DNA of 48,185 nucleotides, taken from positions 1 through 48,185 of the forward strand of contig DSBG01000111.1 of NCBI GenBank assembly GCA_011046135.1, read 5' to 3'. Made by a program: the position numbers and the translations under genes. Position 1 is the stretch's first letter; the number at the start of each line of letters is the position of its first letter. Below the pieces are notes generated by a model, which worked only from the letters and a program-made list of their open reading frames with translations, did not search any database and was not told the origin of the DNA. This document shows, piece by piece, positions 33,667 to 41,631 of this stretch. Origin of the DNA: Deltaproteobacteria bacterium. GTDB lineage: Bacteria; Desulfobacterota; Desulfomonilia; UBA1062.

Positions 33667-34719
33667 CTAGGCAGCCTCCACCGCTTTCCGAGAACTCCCA
33701 GTGCGCGATAAGATAAAACTCAGCGCCTCGGGCCAGGAGTGCTTCAGGGAATTCCTTCCCATAAATACCGAGATGTGCCCTGCCTGGGGGATGACAACCT
33801 TGAAAATGTCCTCGTCGGCAGTGGAGATATGGTCCCGCAGGTTGAAGAGCTGTGGAACGAGGGTGATGTCATCCTTTTCTCCTGCCAGCATTGCAACGGG
33901 GCAGTCAATAACTCCGAGATCTACGGGCTTGCCCAGAACCACGAGCTCTCTCGTGATGAGCTGGTTTTTCATGAAGAGTTTTCGAACTGCCTGCAGGTAC
34001 CACTTGCCCGAGATGTTCTGGGTATATTCGTACCAAGTCTGAAATTTTTTCACGCGATTAACGAAGTCCTTGTCCCTGACATTGATCCACAGGTTTATAT
34101 AGTCGCTGCAAAACCTCTCATATGAATTCAGAATCTTCCAGCCCATGAGCATGTATTCACCAGGTATTGTCCCTCCACCCAGGGCGACCAGCGTCCGATA
34201 GAAGTTGATCGGCATCTTCTGAACCACCTCCTGGATCTTGCCTCCTCCTGCGGTGAAGTCAATGGGTGCCGCAGCGAGGATGAGGGCAGATACATCCATG
34301 GGATACAACGCAGAATAGATTGCGCAGAGCCATCCCCCCTGGCACAGCCCAACGAGAAGAGCAGGCCCGCCAACCTCGTTGACGCAGATTCTGAGCTGTC
34401 GAACCAGGTCATCGATGGATTCATCCCTGCGCAAGGGTGTGCTTGGTTTCCACTCAATGGCATAGACCGGGGACTCGGTCAGCTCCAGACATGTCTGTAC
34501 CAGGCTCTGGTCCTGATCATAATCCGCGATACTCGAGTGGTGCCCTGCCTGGGGAGGAACGATAAGAAGAGGAACGCCTGTTCGGCCATTGTCGAATTTC
34601 CTCAGGACTATCGCTTTGTCTTCATAGAGGATCGTGTTGGGAGAGAACCACTCGGGTGTTCTGCGGTAGGTTGCGGTGTTGATGAAACGGGCAATATCCA
34701 AGCAAGATGAAAGCATCAA
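33667..34719 (-). CDS. Third PhaC-like alpha/beta hydrolase
   Basis: A 350-aa protein with a PhaC-type nucleophile Cys126 in GLCQGG, an acid in LAGEKDDITLV and His in IPQAGHISVF. PLLIVPPQAGHHSSIADYD near residue 50 and YAIEWKPSTP resemble the substrate-binding strands of PHA synthases. It lacks the PhaE-type partner directly beside it. It may be a synthase paralogue, a thioesterase or an acyl-transferase; depolymerases normally use serine. It converges with phaR across 71 bp. Confidence 0.72.
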   Translation of the reverse strand: MMLSSCLDIARFINTATYRRTPEWFSPNTILYEDKAIVLRKFDNGRTGVPLLIVPPQAGHHSSIADYDQDQSLVQTCLELTESPVYAIEWKPSTPLRRDESIDDLVRQLRICVNEVGGPALLVGLCQGGWLCAIYSALYPMDVSALILAAAPIDFTAGGGKIQEVVQKMPINFYRTLVALGGGTIPGEYMLMGWKILNSYERFCSDYINLWINVRDKDFVNRVKKFQTWYEYTQNISGKWYLQAVRKLFMKNQLITRELVVLGKPVDLGVIDCPVAMLAGEKDDITLVPQLFNLRDHISTADEDIFKVVIPQAGHISVFMGRNSLKHSWPEALSFILSRTGSSRKAVEAA

Positions 34720-35033
34720 AGTCTCCTTTACGTCTCAGCTCTCTGTCGCAAATAGGGTCTTGACCATCAGATTTCAATCGTTCCGTCGGCTTTGAAGGGG
34801 TTACGCTGTTTCACCACCATCGTCTTTAGCTGTTGTAATCCCTCGGCAAGAGCCCACCCGTCGTAGTGCATATCGGTACCGTTTTGAAATGCTTGACAGA
34901 CGTACCAGAAGACGGTGCTCGGGCAGGCTCCTGTATCGATGCTCACCTGTTCGGATCACCCTTGATAATTCCCTTCAAGATCGATACATTGCCTCAATCA
35001 AAGACACTATATCCTCTGAGGAAGGAGAAATCA
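34720..35033. other. Intergenic stretch upstream of hisF
   Basis: Apart from the 59-aa minus-strand frame, this holds the hisF leader with ribosome site GGAAGGAG at its right end. A TTGACA-like TTGACAG lies near 34892 but has no convincing -10. Plus-strand frames that extend hisF upstream do not resemble the enzyme. Confidence 0.5.
34767..34946 (-). CDS. Orphan 59-aa reading frame between PhaC-like gene and hisF
   Basis: Starting at GTG 34946 and ending TGA 34767, it encodes VSIDTGACPSTVFWYVCQAF, then NGTDMHYDGWALAEGLQQL and a basic end (VVKQRNPFKADGTIEI). The composition is protein-like, with two cysteines, four aromatic residues near the first third and an amphipathic helix. The frame is closed by a stop 4 codons before the GTG. 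No strong ribosome site is visible. I do not recognise a family. It could be a small gene or the remnant of a longer one. Confidence 0.4.
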   Translation of the reverse strand: MSIDTGACPSTVFWYVCQAFQNGTDMHYDGWALAEGLQQLKTMVVKQRNPFKADGTIEI

Positions 35034-35798
35034 ATGAAAGAAATCATCATCATGCCGTGCCTTGATATGAAGGAAGGCAGGGTGGTCAAAGGTGTTCATT
35101 TTGTCGATATTCGTGATGCCGGCGACCCGGTGGAGCACGCTCGCTTCTATCAGGAAGAAGGGGCAGATGAGCTCGCGATCCTTGATATCGCTGCCACCCA
35201 GGAAAACCGCAAAACGAGAAGAGAGTGGGTACAAAAGGTCTCGTCTGTTATCGACATCCCCTTGACCGTCGGTGGTGGCATCTCCTCACTGGAAGATATC
35301 GACTTCATTCTCGAAGCAGGCGCCGACAAGGTCTCCATAAATACCGGTGCAGTGAGAAGACCTGATCTCATTCGCGAAGCTGCAGAAAAATTTGGTTCAG
35401 ACAGGATTACGGTAGCCATCGATGCCCGGAGAAATACCGTCCTTCCCTCTGGGTTTGAACTCGTTGTCTCCGGAGGAAACCTCCCCATCGCTCAGGATGC
35501 CATTCAATGGGCGAAACACTGTGAAGAACTTGGGGCAGGGTGTCTCCTTCCCACCAGCATGGATGGTGATGGCACACTCAAGGGGTACGACATAGCCTTT
35601 ACCAGGGCAATCGCTGATGCGGTAACTCTTCCTGTGGTGGCCTCCGGTGGAGCGGGAACCCTGGAGGACTTCTACACGGCCGTAACCGAAGCAAAGGCCC
35701 AGATCCTTCTGGCAGCCTCGGTCTTCCATTTCAGGACGTTCAGGATTAGTGAGGTGAAAGACTATCTGCACTCCCGAGGCATACCGGTCAGGCGGTAA
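35034..35798 (+). CDS. hisF: HisF, imidazole glycerol phosphate synthase cyclase subunit
   Basis: A 254-aa TIM barrel that, with HisH, forms imidazole glycerol phosphate and AICAR. Asp11 (MPCLDMKEG) and the second catalytic Asp in VAIDARRN are in place, with GGGISSLED and ASGGAGTLED phosphate loops. The start at 35034 has GGAAGGAG upstream and places Asp11 correctly. It stands away from hisBA and without hisH. Its last 11 bp overlap the convergent iron-sulfur gene. Confidence 0.95.
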   Translation: MKEIIIMPCLDMKEGRVVKGVHFVDIRDAGDPVEHARFYQEEGADELAILDIAATQENRKTRREWVQKVSSVIDIPLTVGGGISSLEDIDFILEAGADKVSINTGAVRRPDLIREAAEKFGSDRITVAIDARRNTVLPSGFELVVSGGNLPIAQDAIQWAKHCEELGAGCLLPTSMDGDGTLKGYDIAFTRAIADAVTLPVVASGGAGTLEDFYTAVTEAKAQILLAASVFHFRTFRISEVKDYLHSRGIPVRR

Positions 35799-36951
35799 GA
35801 GAATCAGCTACAATCTCTGAGATCTCCCTGACCTGAAGAACCTCTTCCAGGCCTTCAGCCTTCAGGGCATCGTCCAACATCCGGTAACACTGGGGACAGG
35901 AGACGGCCACGATCTGTGCCCCGGTGGATGCGGCGTCCCGGATGCGGACCCGGCTTGCCAGATCATGACCGGTCCCCAGGATATCCGTGAAGAAATTACT
36001 CCCGCCACCTCCGCAGCACAGGCTATTTTGCATATTCCTGTCAAATTCCACAAGCCTCAGCCCTGGGATGGCGTTCAGTATCGCCCGGGGTGTATAATAC
36101 TCCCCGTTCCATCTCCCGAGATAGCAGGGGTCGTGATATGTGACGGTTGTGTCGAGCTGTCCAGGGGCTAGGTCTTTACCCATAAGATCTCGGAGTATCT
36201 TGGTGTAGTGATATACCTGAAATCTCCCTCCATGGAGGGGATACACGGTTTTCATGACATGGAAGGAGTGTGGGGAGAGGGTGATGATCCTCCTGATCCC
36301 CTTGTCGGAGAAGACCTTGATATTCTGCTCGGCAAGATGCGTGGCGAGCCCTTCCTCTCCCGCCGCGGCCACGTCATTACCATCAGAAATCTCCTCATTT
36401 CCCAGGATCCCGAAGGAAATATGCGCCTTTTTAAAGAGCATGGCCACAGAGCGCGCCATCGCCTTTCCCAGGTCATCGTAAGACCCGACATCTCCTATGT
36501 ACAAGAGATATCGCTGGTCTGTATAGGGTTCGATATCAAGACCTTCGGCCCAGGCAGCCCTTTGCTCTGCCGGCAACCTGTAGGGATTCCCGCTGGTGGA
36601 GATGGCCTTGAAATAATCCCGTACCTGAGGAGGAATCGTACCCTGCTCCACCATGTCCTTGCGTGCCGCAATGAAGACATCCACGAGCTTGTCTTTGATG
36701 TATGGCAGGGCACAGGCTTCAACGCAGTTTTTACAGGTGACGCAGGAGTAGAGGATCTGGGAAAATCGGTGTCCTGCCTCGACATCCCCGTTAATCCAGG
36801 CCCTGATGAGCCACATCCTGCCGCCAGAAGAAAACGACTCGAAGCGATATTTCAGATAGGCAGGGCAGTTGAAATCCTGGTAATTCGAAGGAAACTTGCA
36901 CCATCCGCAGCGGAAACACCGGTGAAGGATATCGATATAGTCACGTTCCAT
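35788..36951 (-). CDS. CCG-domain iron-sulfur protein (HdrD/GlcF-like)
   Basis: A 387-aa soluble electron carrier. Two cysteine clusters near the N-terminus (CFRCGWCKFP...NCP and CVTCKNCVEACAL) should bind [4Fe-4S]. Two CCG domains follow: YHDPCYLGRWNGEYYTPR with SLCCGGGG, and VSCPQCYRMLDDAL. This is the arrangement of HdrD and of glycolate oxidase GlcF. Its start overlaps the stop of the FAD oxidase by 1 bp (TGATG), so the pair is probably one complex. Confidence 0.85.
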   Translation of the reverse strand: MERDYIDILHRCFRCGWCKFPSNYQDFNCPAYLKYRFESFSSGGRMWLIRAWINGDVEAGHRFSQILYSCVTCKNCVEACALPYIKDKLVDVFIAARKDMVEQGTIPPQVRDYFKAISTSGNPYRLPAEQRAAWAEGLDIEPYTDQRYLLYIGDVGSYDDLGKAMARSVAMLFKKAHISFGILGNEEISDGNDVAAAGEEGLATHLAEQNIKVFSDKGIRRIITLSPHSFHVMKTVYPLHGGRFQVYHYTKILRDLMGKDLAPGQLDTTVTYHDPCYLGRWNGEYYTPRAILNAIPGLRLVEFDRNMQNSLCCGGGGSNFFTDILGTGHDLASRVRIRDAASTGAQIVAVSCPQCYRMLDDALKAEGLEEVLQVREISEIVADSLTA

Positions 36952-38339
36952 CAGCTCACCTCCCAGTTCCCTGGGTTCATGATCCCCGCAGGATCCAGAA
37001 CTTCTCTGATCCGCTTCATGAGTGAGTACGTTCCAGGATCCATCTGCTTCAAGATGAGCTGCTGCCCCTGGACTTCCGCCTTCCAGGGGATGCCGCCGAG
37101 CCTCAGGGAGGCTTCGTTCGTATCCTCCAGGGCCATTTTTACCTTTTCCACCTCATCAGCATCAACACGGTTGAACGGGTAGGCAAAGAAGAACATGGCA
37201 CAGTGCCCTTTCCCTATGATCCGTGCACCGAGGGAATAGGTGATGCCATGCCGTGCCGTAATCTCCATCCCTGCCCGGCATGCATCAGGGATCCGCTCTA
37301 TGGGCATGATGGCGCCGACATACTCGAACCCACCCCCTCTCCTGACGTCGGCAAACTTGCTCAGGGCCTTCTGGGGGGCCTCCAGAAACCCTGTTTTCAT
37401 GTTCGGCGGCACCGGCATGAATCCGGATTCCTTAGTTTCATAGAGATCCTTGAGCACATCGCGGATGATCTTCTTCTTTAGCGCCATCTCATCTTCGGAA
37501 TTAGCCGTGATGTTGATGACCATCATCTGAAACCCGTTGAGATAATCGGGCTTCGGCGAGAGTGCGTAGTTGATGTCTTCTGCTGTCTCTGTGTTGATAA
37601 CGCGCGTGAGCACCTCCGGCGCAAGATCTATGTCTTCGGTCATATAGACCAGGACATCGTGCAGCTTTGGCCTCGGATAGAGCTTGATTCCCACCTTGGT
37701 GATCACCCCGGTAGTTCCGTTCCAGCCGAGAAAGAGGCCCACGAGATCGGGCAGCGGTGCCCGAGAAAACCAGTACGGGACGGTGGAGCACGATCCGAGC
37801 TTCACGACATCCCCATTCGAAAGTACTACCTCGAGGCCGGTCACCATCTCGGAGTGAAAGCCTCCCTGACTCTGAGAGAGGTGTCCTGATCCATGGATTG
37901 CAATGTTCCCGGCAATGGTTGCCGCCGGAGGGGCATCGGGCAGAGAATGCTTCAGGTGGGGGAAATTTTTCTTCAGGTAGGCATCCAGCATGCCCTGGGA
38001 GGTCCCTCCCTCCACCACGGCATAGTGGCTTTTCTCATTGATCTCCAGGATCCGGTTCATCCGTTTCATATCCAGGACGATGCCACCTTTCAGGGGAACG
38101 GAAAGTCCTGAGAGTACGAGACCGCCTCCCATGGGCACGACGGGGATCTGTTCTCGGGAAGCAAGCCGCAGAATCTCCTGAACCTCCTCCGTGCTCGACG
38201 GCATGACGACGCAATCGGGCATGTGCGGGTCCTGAACACCCTGATCGCGTGAATAGATATAGAGATCCTCGGGTTCATTCGTAACGTATTCGCTGCTGAC
38301 AATTTCCCTGATTCGGGAGAGCGTCTCATTAGTGAACAT
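36951..38339 (-). CDS. FAD-linked oxidase, GlcD/D-lactate dehydrogenase type
   Basis: A 462-aa flavoprotein with the PCMH-type FAD-binding domain (MPSSTEEVQEILRLASREQ, VVPMGGGLVLSG, AATIAGNIAIHGSGHLSQ) and a C-terminal substrate-cap domain (PIERIPDACRAGMEIT; DPAGIMNPGNW). Relatives oxidise glycolate, D-lactate or D-2-hydroxyglutarate and related acids. Start ATG 38339 is preferred to 38378 because it avoids overlap with the upstream gene and begins at the usual helix. Sandwiched between two iron-sulfur genes. Confidence 0.88.
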   Translation of the reverse strand: MFTNETLSRIREIVSSEYVTNEPEDLYIYSRDQGVQDPHMPDCVVMPSSTEEVQEILRLASREQIPVVPMGGGLVLSGLSVPLKGGIVLDMKRMNRILEINEKSHYAVVEGGTSQGMLDAYLKKNFPHLKHSLPDAPPAATIAGNIAIHGSGHLSQSQGGFHSEMVTGLEVVLSNGDVVKLGSCSTVPYWFSRAPLPDLVGLFLGWNGTTGVITKVGIKLYPRPKLHDVLVYMTEDIDLAPEVLTRVINTETAEDINYALSPKPDYLNGFQMMVINITANSEDEMALKKKIIRDVLKDLYETKESGFMPVPPNMKTGFLEAPQKALSKFADVRRGGGFEYVGAIMPIERIPDACRAGMEITARHGITYSLGARIIGKGHCAMFFFAYPFNRVDADEVEKVKMALEDTNEASLRLGGIPWKAEVQGQQLILKQMDPGTYSLMKRIREVLDPAGIMNPGNWEVS

Positions 38340-38353
38340 CACACCACCCCCTT

Positions 38354-39373
38354 CTACTGGCCCAGCGCCATGAGGCACAGGTCCGACATCATAACGGGAA
38401 TCATGCCTGCCTTCGCCACGGGCCCGGCGAGGGTCCAGAAGCAGAACGGGCAGTTGAAAACGCTGAACTGGGCACCGCTGGCCTTCATATCCTCAACGTT
38501 TTTCCTCTGGAGTTCTTCGGAGAGCTCGAATCTCTGTGCCGCCTCGGGCACACCTCCGCAGCACAGGGCATTGGAATATTCATACGTTCTCCTGGGTCGC
38601 TGGGCGCCTATGAGCTCGAAAATGTCATCCACGAAGTGGTCCGTTTCCGGACAGAGTCTGTTCGAACATGGACGCTGGTATGCCACCTTTACATTAAGGG
38701 GCTTGATATCGGTCTTCACCTCCAACAGAGCGTGATAGAGATAATCGAAGAGGTGGACCGGGGTGAAGGGAACCTCAATGCCAAAGGCCGGGGCCCATGA
38801 GGTGTAGGTTCCGTAACACTCGTCGTGGTAACAGATGAGCTCTCTGATTCCCGAAGGCGTGAGGTAATTGGTCATGATGTTCTCGATCATGCGGGGAAGC
38901 CTCTCCTTGATGGTGGAGTTCCTGGCGAAGTGGAGAAACATGAGGTTGCAGAAGATATCGCTTCCCTCGATGGTGGTTGCTCCTTCGAAGAGCTTTCCCC
39001 TGATGCCGCCCTTCATGATGGAGAAGAAGCACATGTCGATCACTGGGCGCCTCACCTCCTTGGGCTGGATCTTGCCCCGGGGGCCCATCATGACGACCTG
39101 GGATTTCTCGATGGGGATGGGAATGGGGTGGACGCCCAGTTTTTCCTGCTGTTCCACGATGTGGTAGAAGGGGTGGTTGCGGTACGGACAGTATTCCTCG
39201 CACGCGTAGCATGTCACGCACTGGGAGAGAATCGACGATTTCTCACCCCTGACCAGTGCGTCATGTTCTCTCTTTGCCTCGTCCAGGTCCATAGAAATGT
39301 ACTGGCACCTCATGATGCAGTCAACACTTGTGCACCGGAGACAGAGTTCTGGATCGAATACTAGCTCATACAT
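38354..39373 (-). CDS. CCG-domain iron-sulfur protein (HdrB/D-like)
   Basis: A 339-aa protein. Cysteines CLRCTSVDCIMRC and CVTCYACEEYCPY near the N-terminus suggest two [4Fe-4S] clusters. Later, YQRPCSNRLCPE with NALCCGGVPEA and FNCPFCFWTL form two CCG motifs. ELICYHDECYGTYTSWAP contributes a further conserved Cys. It is first in the three-gene operon with the FAD oxidase and the second CCG protein, presumably moving electrons to or from the flavin. The ribosome site GAGGAGGGAG is strong. Confidence 0.82.
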   Translation of the reverse strand: MYELVFDPELCLRCTSVDCIMRCQYISMDLDEAKREHDALVRGEKSSILSQCVTCYACEEYCPYRNHPFYHIVEQQEKLGVHPIPIPIEKSQVVMMGPRGKIQPKEVRRPVIDMCFFSIMKGGIRGKLFEGATTIEGSDIFCNLMFLHFARNSTIKERLPRMIENIMTNYLTPSGIRELICYHDECYGTYTSWAPAFGIEVPFTPVHLFDYLYHALLEVKTDIKPLNVKVAYQRPCSNRLCPETDHFVDDIFELIGAQRPRRTYEYSNALCCGGVPEAAQRFELSEELQRKNVEDMKASGAQFSVFNCPFCFWTLAGPVAKAGMIPVMMSDLCLMALGQ

Positions 39374-39769
39374 GATCTCCCTCCTCGTATCTCGTCAATT
39401 ATGAAATCACATGACCCTGGGAACAGGGCGAGTAATCACACGTGTCTGATACATTCTGTCAACACCTTCGAATCACAAGGCAGTTACATGAAACAGGGAT
39501 TCAATGAACTTACTGAACCACACCGGAGGATCTAAATCAACCATTGCATGCCTTCTTATATCAAGATACAGGCAATTTCCCTCGCACAACTCTGAAGTTT
39601 TCGGGAATACCAGCCACGTATCACTCTGGGGAAACTCATTACATGCCAGGTCGGATCTTGAATTTATCAAATAGACGATACTGCCATGAAAACAGTACGT
39701 TCAGGATCAAATCATCTCTTCCTGAGTCGATAGTCCTCTCTAACAACATCCGTGAAGCTTACACGTGTA
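39374..39769. other. Intergenic region upstream of the iron-sulfur operon
   Basis: No recognisable gene. A 65-codon minus-strand frame starting at TTG (39473-39670) has no ribosome site and no family resemblance. Two copies of the palindrome ACACGTGT lie at 39438-39445 and 39761-39768 (the latter within TACACGTGTA directly after the HADH stop). A -35-like TTGACA (minus, 39457-39462) faces the iron-sulfur operon; its spacer covers the first palindrome, but the -10 is poor. Confidence 0.5.
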
Positions 39770-40675
39770 TTACTCACCGCTCAGAAATCCCGGCTCTGCA
39801 TACGTCGGGTTTGGATAGGAATAGAATCCTTGCTTTGTCTTGAATCCCAGAGATCCTTTGTCCACATACTGCTTGATAAAATCTGCATTGGCCTTCGCCT
39901 GGGGGTCTCCTGTCTTCTGTGCCCAGTACGAGGTGATGGACCAGACCGTGGAGAGTCCCACCTGGTCCATGATTCCGAAGGGCCCGATTGGTGTGTGCAT
40001 GATTCCCATCCACGACCGGTCGACGTCTTCGATACTGGCCACATTTCGGGATGCGAGGGTGAGAGCCGAAAAGAACAGACTCGAGAGCATGGTGTTAAAC
40101 ACGTAGCCGTTGTTTTCCTTTTTGAGCATGATCACTATCTGGCCAATACTCCTGGCAAAATCATGCACCAGACTTACCACTTCTTGTGCTGCCCCGGGGT
40201 GTGGCATGACATCCACCACGTTGGAGATCCTCACATCGTGAAAGTGGAGAGCGACAAATTTTTCCGGCCTCCCTGTATCCTTGGCAAACATCGAGGGAAC
40301 GAGCGTTGAGGTGTTGGTGGTGAAAATCGTGCGCTCGGGGCAGAGTTCATTGAACTGTGCAAAGACTGCACCCTTGAGCATGGGATCTTCGGGAACGGAT
40401 TCACTTACAATGTCTATATCCTGGGCAGCCTGAGCGGGATCATCCGTAGGGGATATCCGCTGCAGTATTGCTCCAGACTGTTCCTGGGTCAGTTTCCCCA
40501 TGGAAACAAACCATGTACCGAGCTTTCCGATCCGTCTCATGGCTTTCTCGAGAATTTCTGCACTGATGTCGTAGAGCACGACCTCATACCCGTGCATGGC
40601 GCAGAGGAATGCAATCTGCTGTCCCATGGTCCCTGCACCGAGGATGAGCACCCTCCTGATATCTTCGATCTTCAT
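39770..40675 (-). CDS. 3-hydroxyacyl-CoA dehydrogenase
   Basis: A 301-aa NAD-dependent enzyme of beta-oxidation. The N-terminal Rossmann motif VLILGAGTMGQQIA (GxGxxG) precedes YDISAEILEKA. The catalytic region shows VALHFHDVRISNVVDVMPHPG (where HFFNP is common, here HFHDV) and ENNGYVFNTMLSSLFF. The HFHDV variant is a departure from the usual HFFNPxxxMxLVE active site. Strong ribosome site AGGAGGAAGG. Last gene of the acyl-CoA run. Confidence 0.85.
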   Translation of the reverse strand: MKIEDIRRVLILGAGTMGQQIAFLCAMHGYEVVLYDISAEILEKAMRRIGKLGTWFVSMGKLTQEQSGAILQRISPTDDPAQAAQDIDIVSESVPEDPMLKGAVFAQFNELCPERTIFTTNTSTLVPSMFAKDTGRPEKFVALHFHDVRISNVVDVMPHPGAAQEVVSLVHDFARSIGQIVIMLKKENNGYVFNTMLSSLFFSALTLASRNVASIEDVDRSWMGIMHTPIGPFGIMDQVGLSTVWSITSYWAQKTGDPQAKANADFIKQYVDKGSLGFKTKQGFYSYPNPTYAEPGFLSGE

Positions 40676-40724
40676 GTTCCTTCCTCCTGTCTCCTGATGC
40701 TTCCTGAGGCGTCACTATACTTCC

Positions 40725-40759
40725 GAAGACATGTCTACAGTCTGTGCAGACACGTCTTC
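40725..40759 (-). other. RNA hairpin between the SDR and dehydrogenase genes
   Basis: On the minus-strand transcript GAAGACGTGTCTGC pairs along all 14 positions with GTAGACATGTCTTC (two G-U pairs) around a 7-nt loop, overlapping the SDR stop codon. On the plus strand the same two pairs would be A-C mismatches, so selection appears to act on the minus-strand RNA. No T-run follows, making an intrinsic terminator unlikely; processing or stabilisation is possible. As DNA it holds AGACATGTCT and AGACACGTCT, 21 bp apart. Confidence 0.6.
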
Positions 40760-41522
40760 ATGCCAGCGCACCACCATCCACCACAAAGCACGCCCCTGTG
40801 GTGAAGGAAGCGGCATCGGACACGAGATAGATCACGGCTCCGGCTATCTCCCTGGGGACTGCATGACGCGCCATGGGAATCATCTTGATGGCGTAATCGT
40901 AGATCATCTCATTGTTCATGATTGCCTGGGAAAAGTGGGTGTCCACCAGACCGGGAAGAATGGCATTCACCCTGATGTTTTTCGGTGCAAGCTCCTTGGC
41001 AAAGGCCTTGGTCATAGAGATGATTCCCGCCTTTGTCATGGAGTATATCCCCTGGAGAAGAGCCGGCTTTACACCGTTGATAGACGATACGTTCACGATG
41101 GCACCTCCCCCGGAGTCATTCATGAGCCGGGCTGCGTGCTGGGTGATGAAGAAGGGACCCTTGAGGTTCACGTCAAAGGTTTTGTCCCAGATCCCCTCAT
41201 CGGCACCGAGCATTTCGCCGAAGTAGGGATTCGTCCCCGCATTGTTTATGAGGATATCAAGCCTTCCATAGCGGTCTTTCACCCGGGCGAACAACGCGTT
41301 GATCTGGTCAAGATCGCCCACATGGCAGGCAACAGCCTCAGCCTTCCCGCCACGGGATGAAATCTCGTCCACCACCTTCTGCAGCGCATCCGCCTTCCTG
41401 CTCACGAGGATGCACTGTGCGCCGTAATCTGCCAGGGAAACCGCTATGGCCTCTCCAATCCCTCTGCTTGCTCCGGTTACCAGTGCAACCTTCCCATCGA
41501 GGGCAAAATCGATCTTATCCAT
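40758..41522 (-). CDS. SDR family oxidoreductase
   Basis: A 254-aa short-chain dehydrogenase. TGASRGIGEAIA is the cofactor loop, NNAG follows, and the catalytic Ser-Tyr-Lys is NVSSIN..YSMTKAGI. Members reduce 3-ketoacyl or related keto groups using NAD(P)H. The ATG at 41522 is chosen because AAGGAG lies 6 bp before it; the open frame continues far upstream but overlaps the kinase. Genomic context resembles LvaD, which reduces 4-ketovaleryl-CoA. Confidence 0.85.
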   Translation of the reverse strand: MDKIDFALDGKVALVTGASRGIGEAIAVSLADYGAQCILVSRKADALQKVVDEISSRGGKAEAVACHVGDLDQINALFARVKDRYGRLDILINNAGTNPYFGEMLGADEGIWDKTFDVNLKGPFFITQHAARLMNDSGGGAIVNVSSINGVKPALLQGIYSMTKAGIISMTKAFAKELAPKNIRVNAILPGLVDTHFSQAIMNNEMIYDYAIKMIPMARHAVPREIAGAVIYLVSDAASFTTGACFVVDGGALA

Positions 41523-41631
41523 CAGCATCTCCTTGTGGTTGATGCATTCCGAATTCTCATTCTCTCTGCACATCTTGGCGGCAGGCTGTCCAGATTCGGG
41601 ATCACCGCCGAAGGCATTGACCATCAAGTCA

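Noticed and set aside
34866-35033. Upstream extension of hisF by 56 codons
   Set aside because: HisF begins right at the first beta strand; the extension has no homology-like pattern, and a good ribosome site marks 35034.
39473-39670. Minus-strand 65-codon frame in the gap before the iron-sulfur operon
   Set aside because: It starts with TTG, lacks a ribosome site and shows no conserved pattern; kept only as intergenic description.
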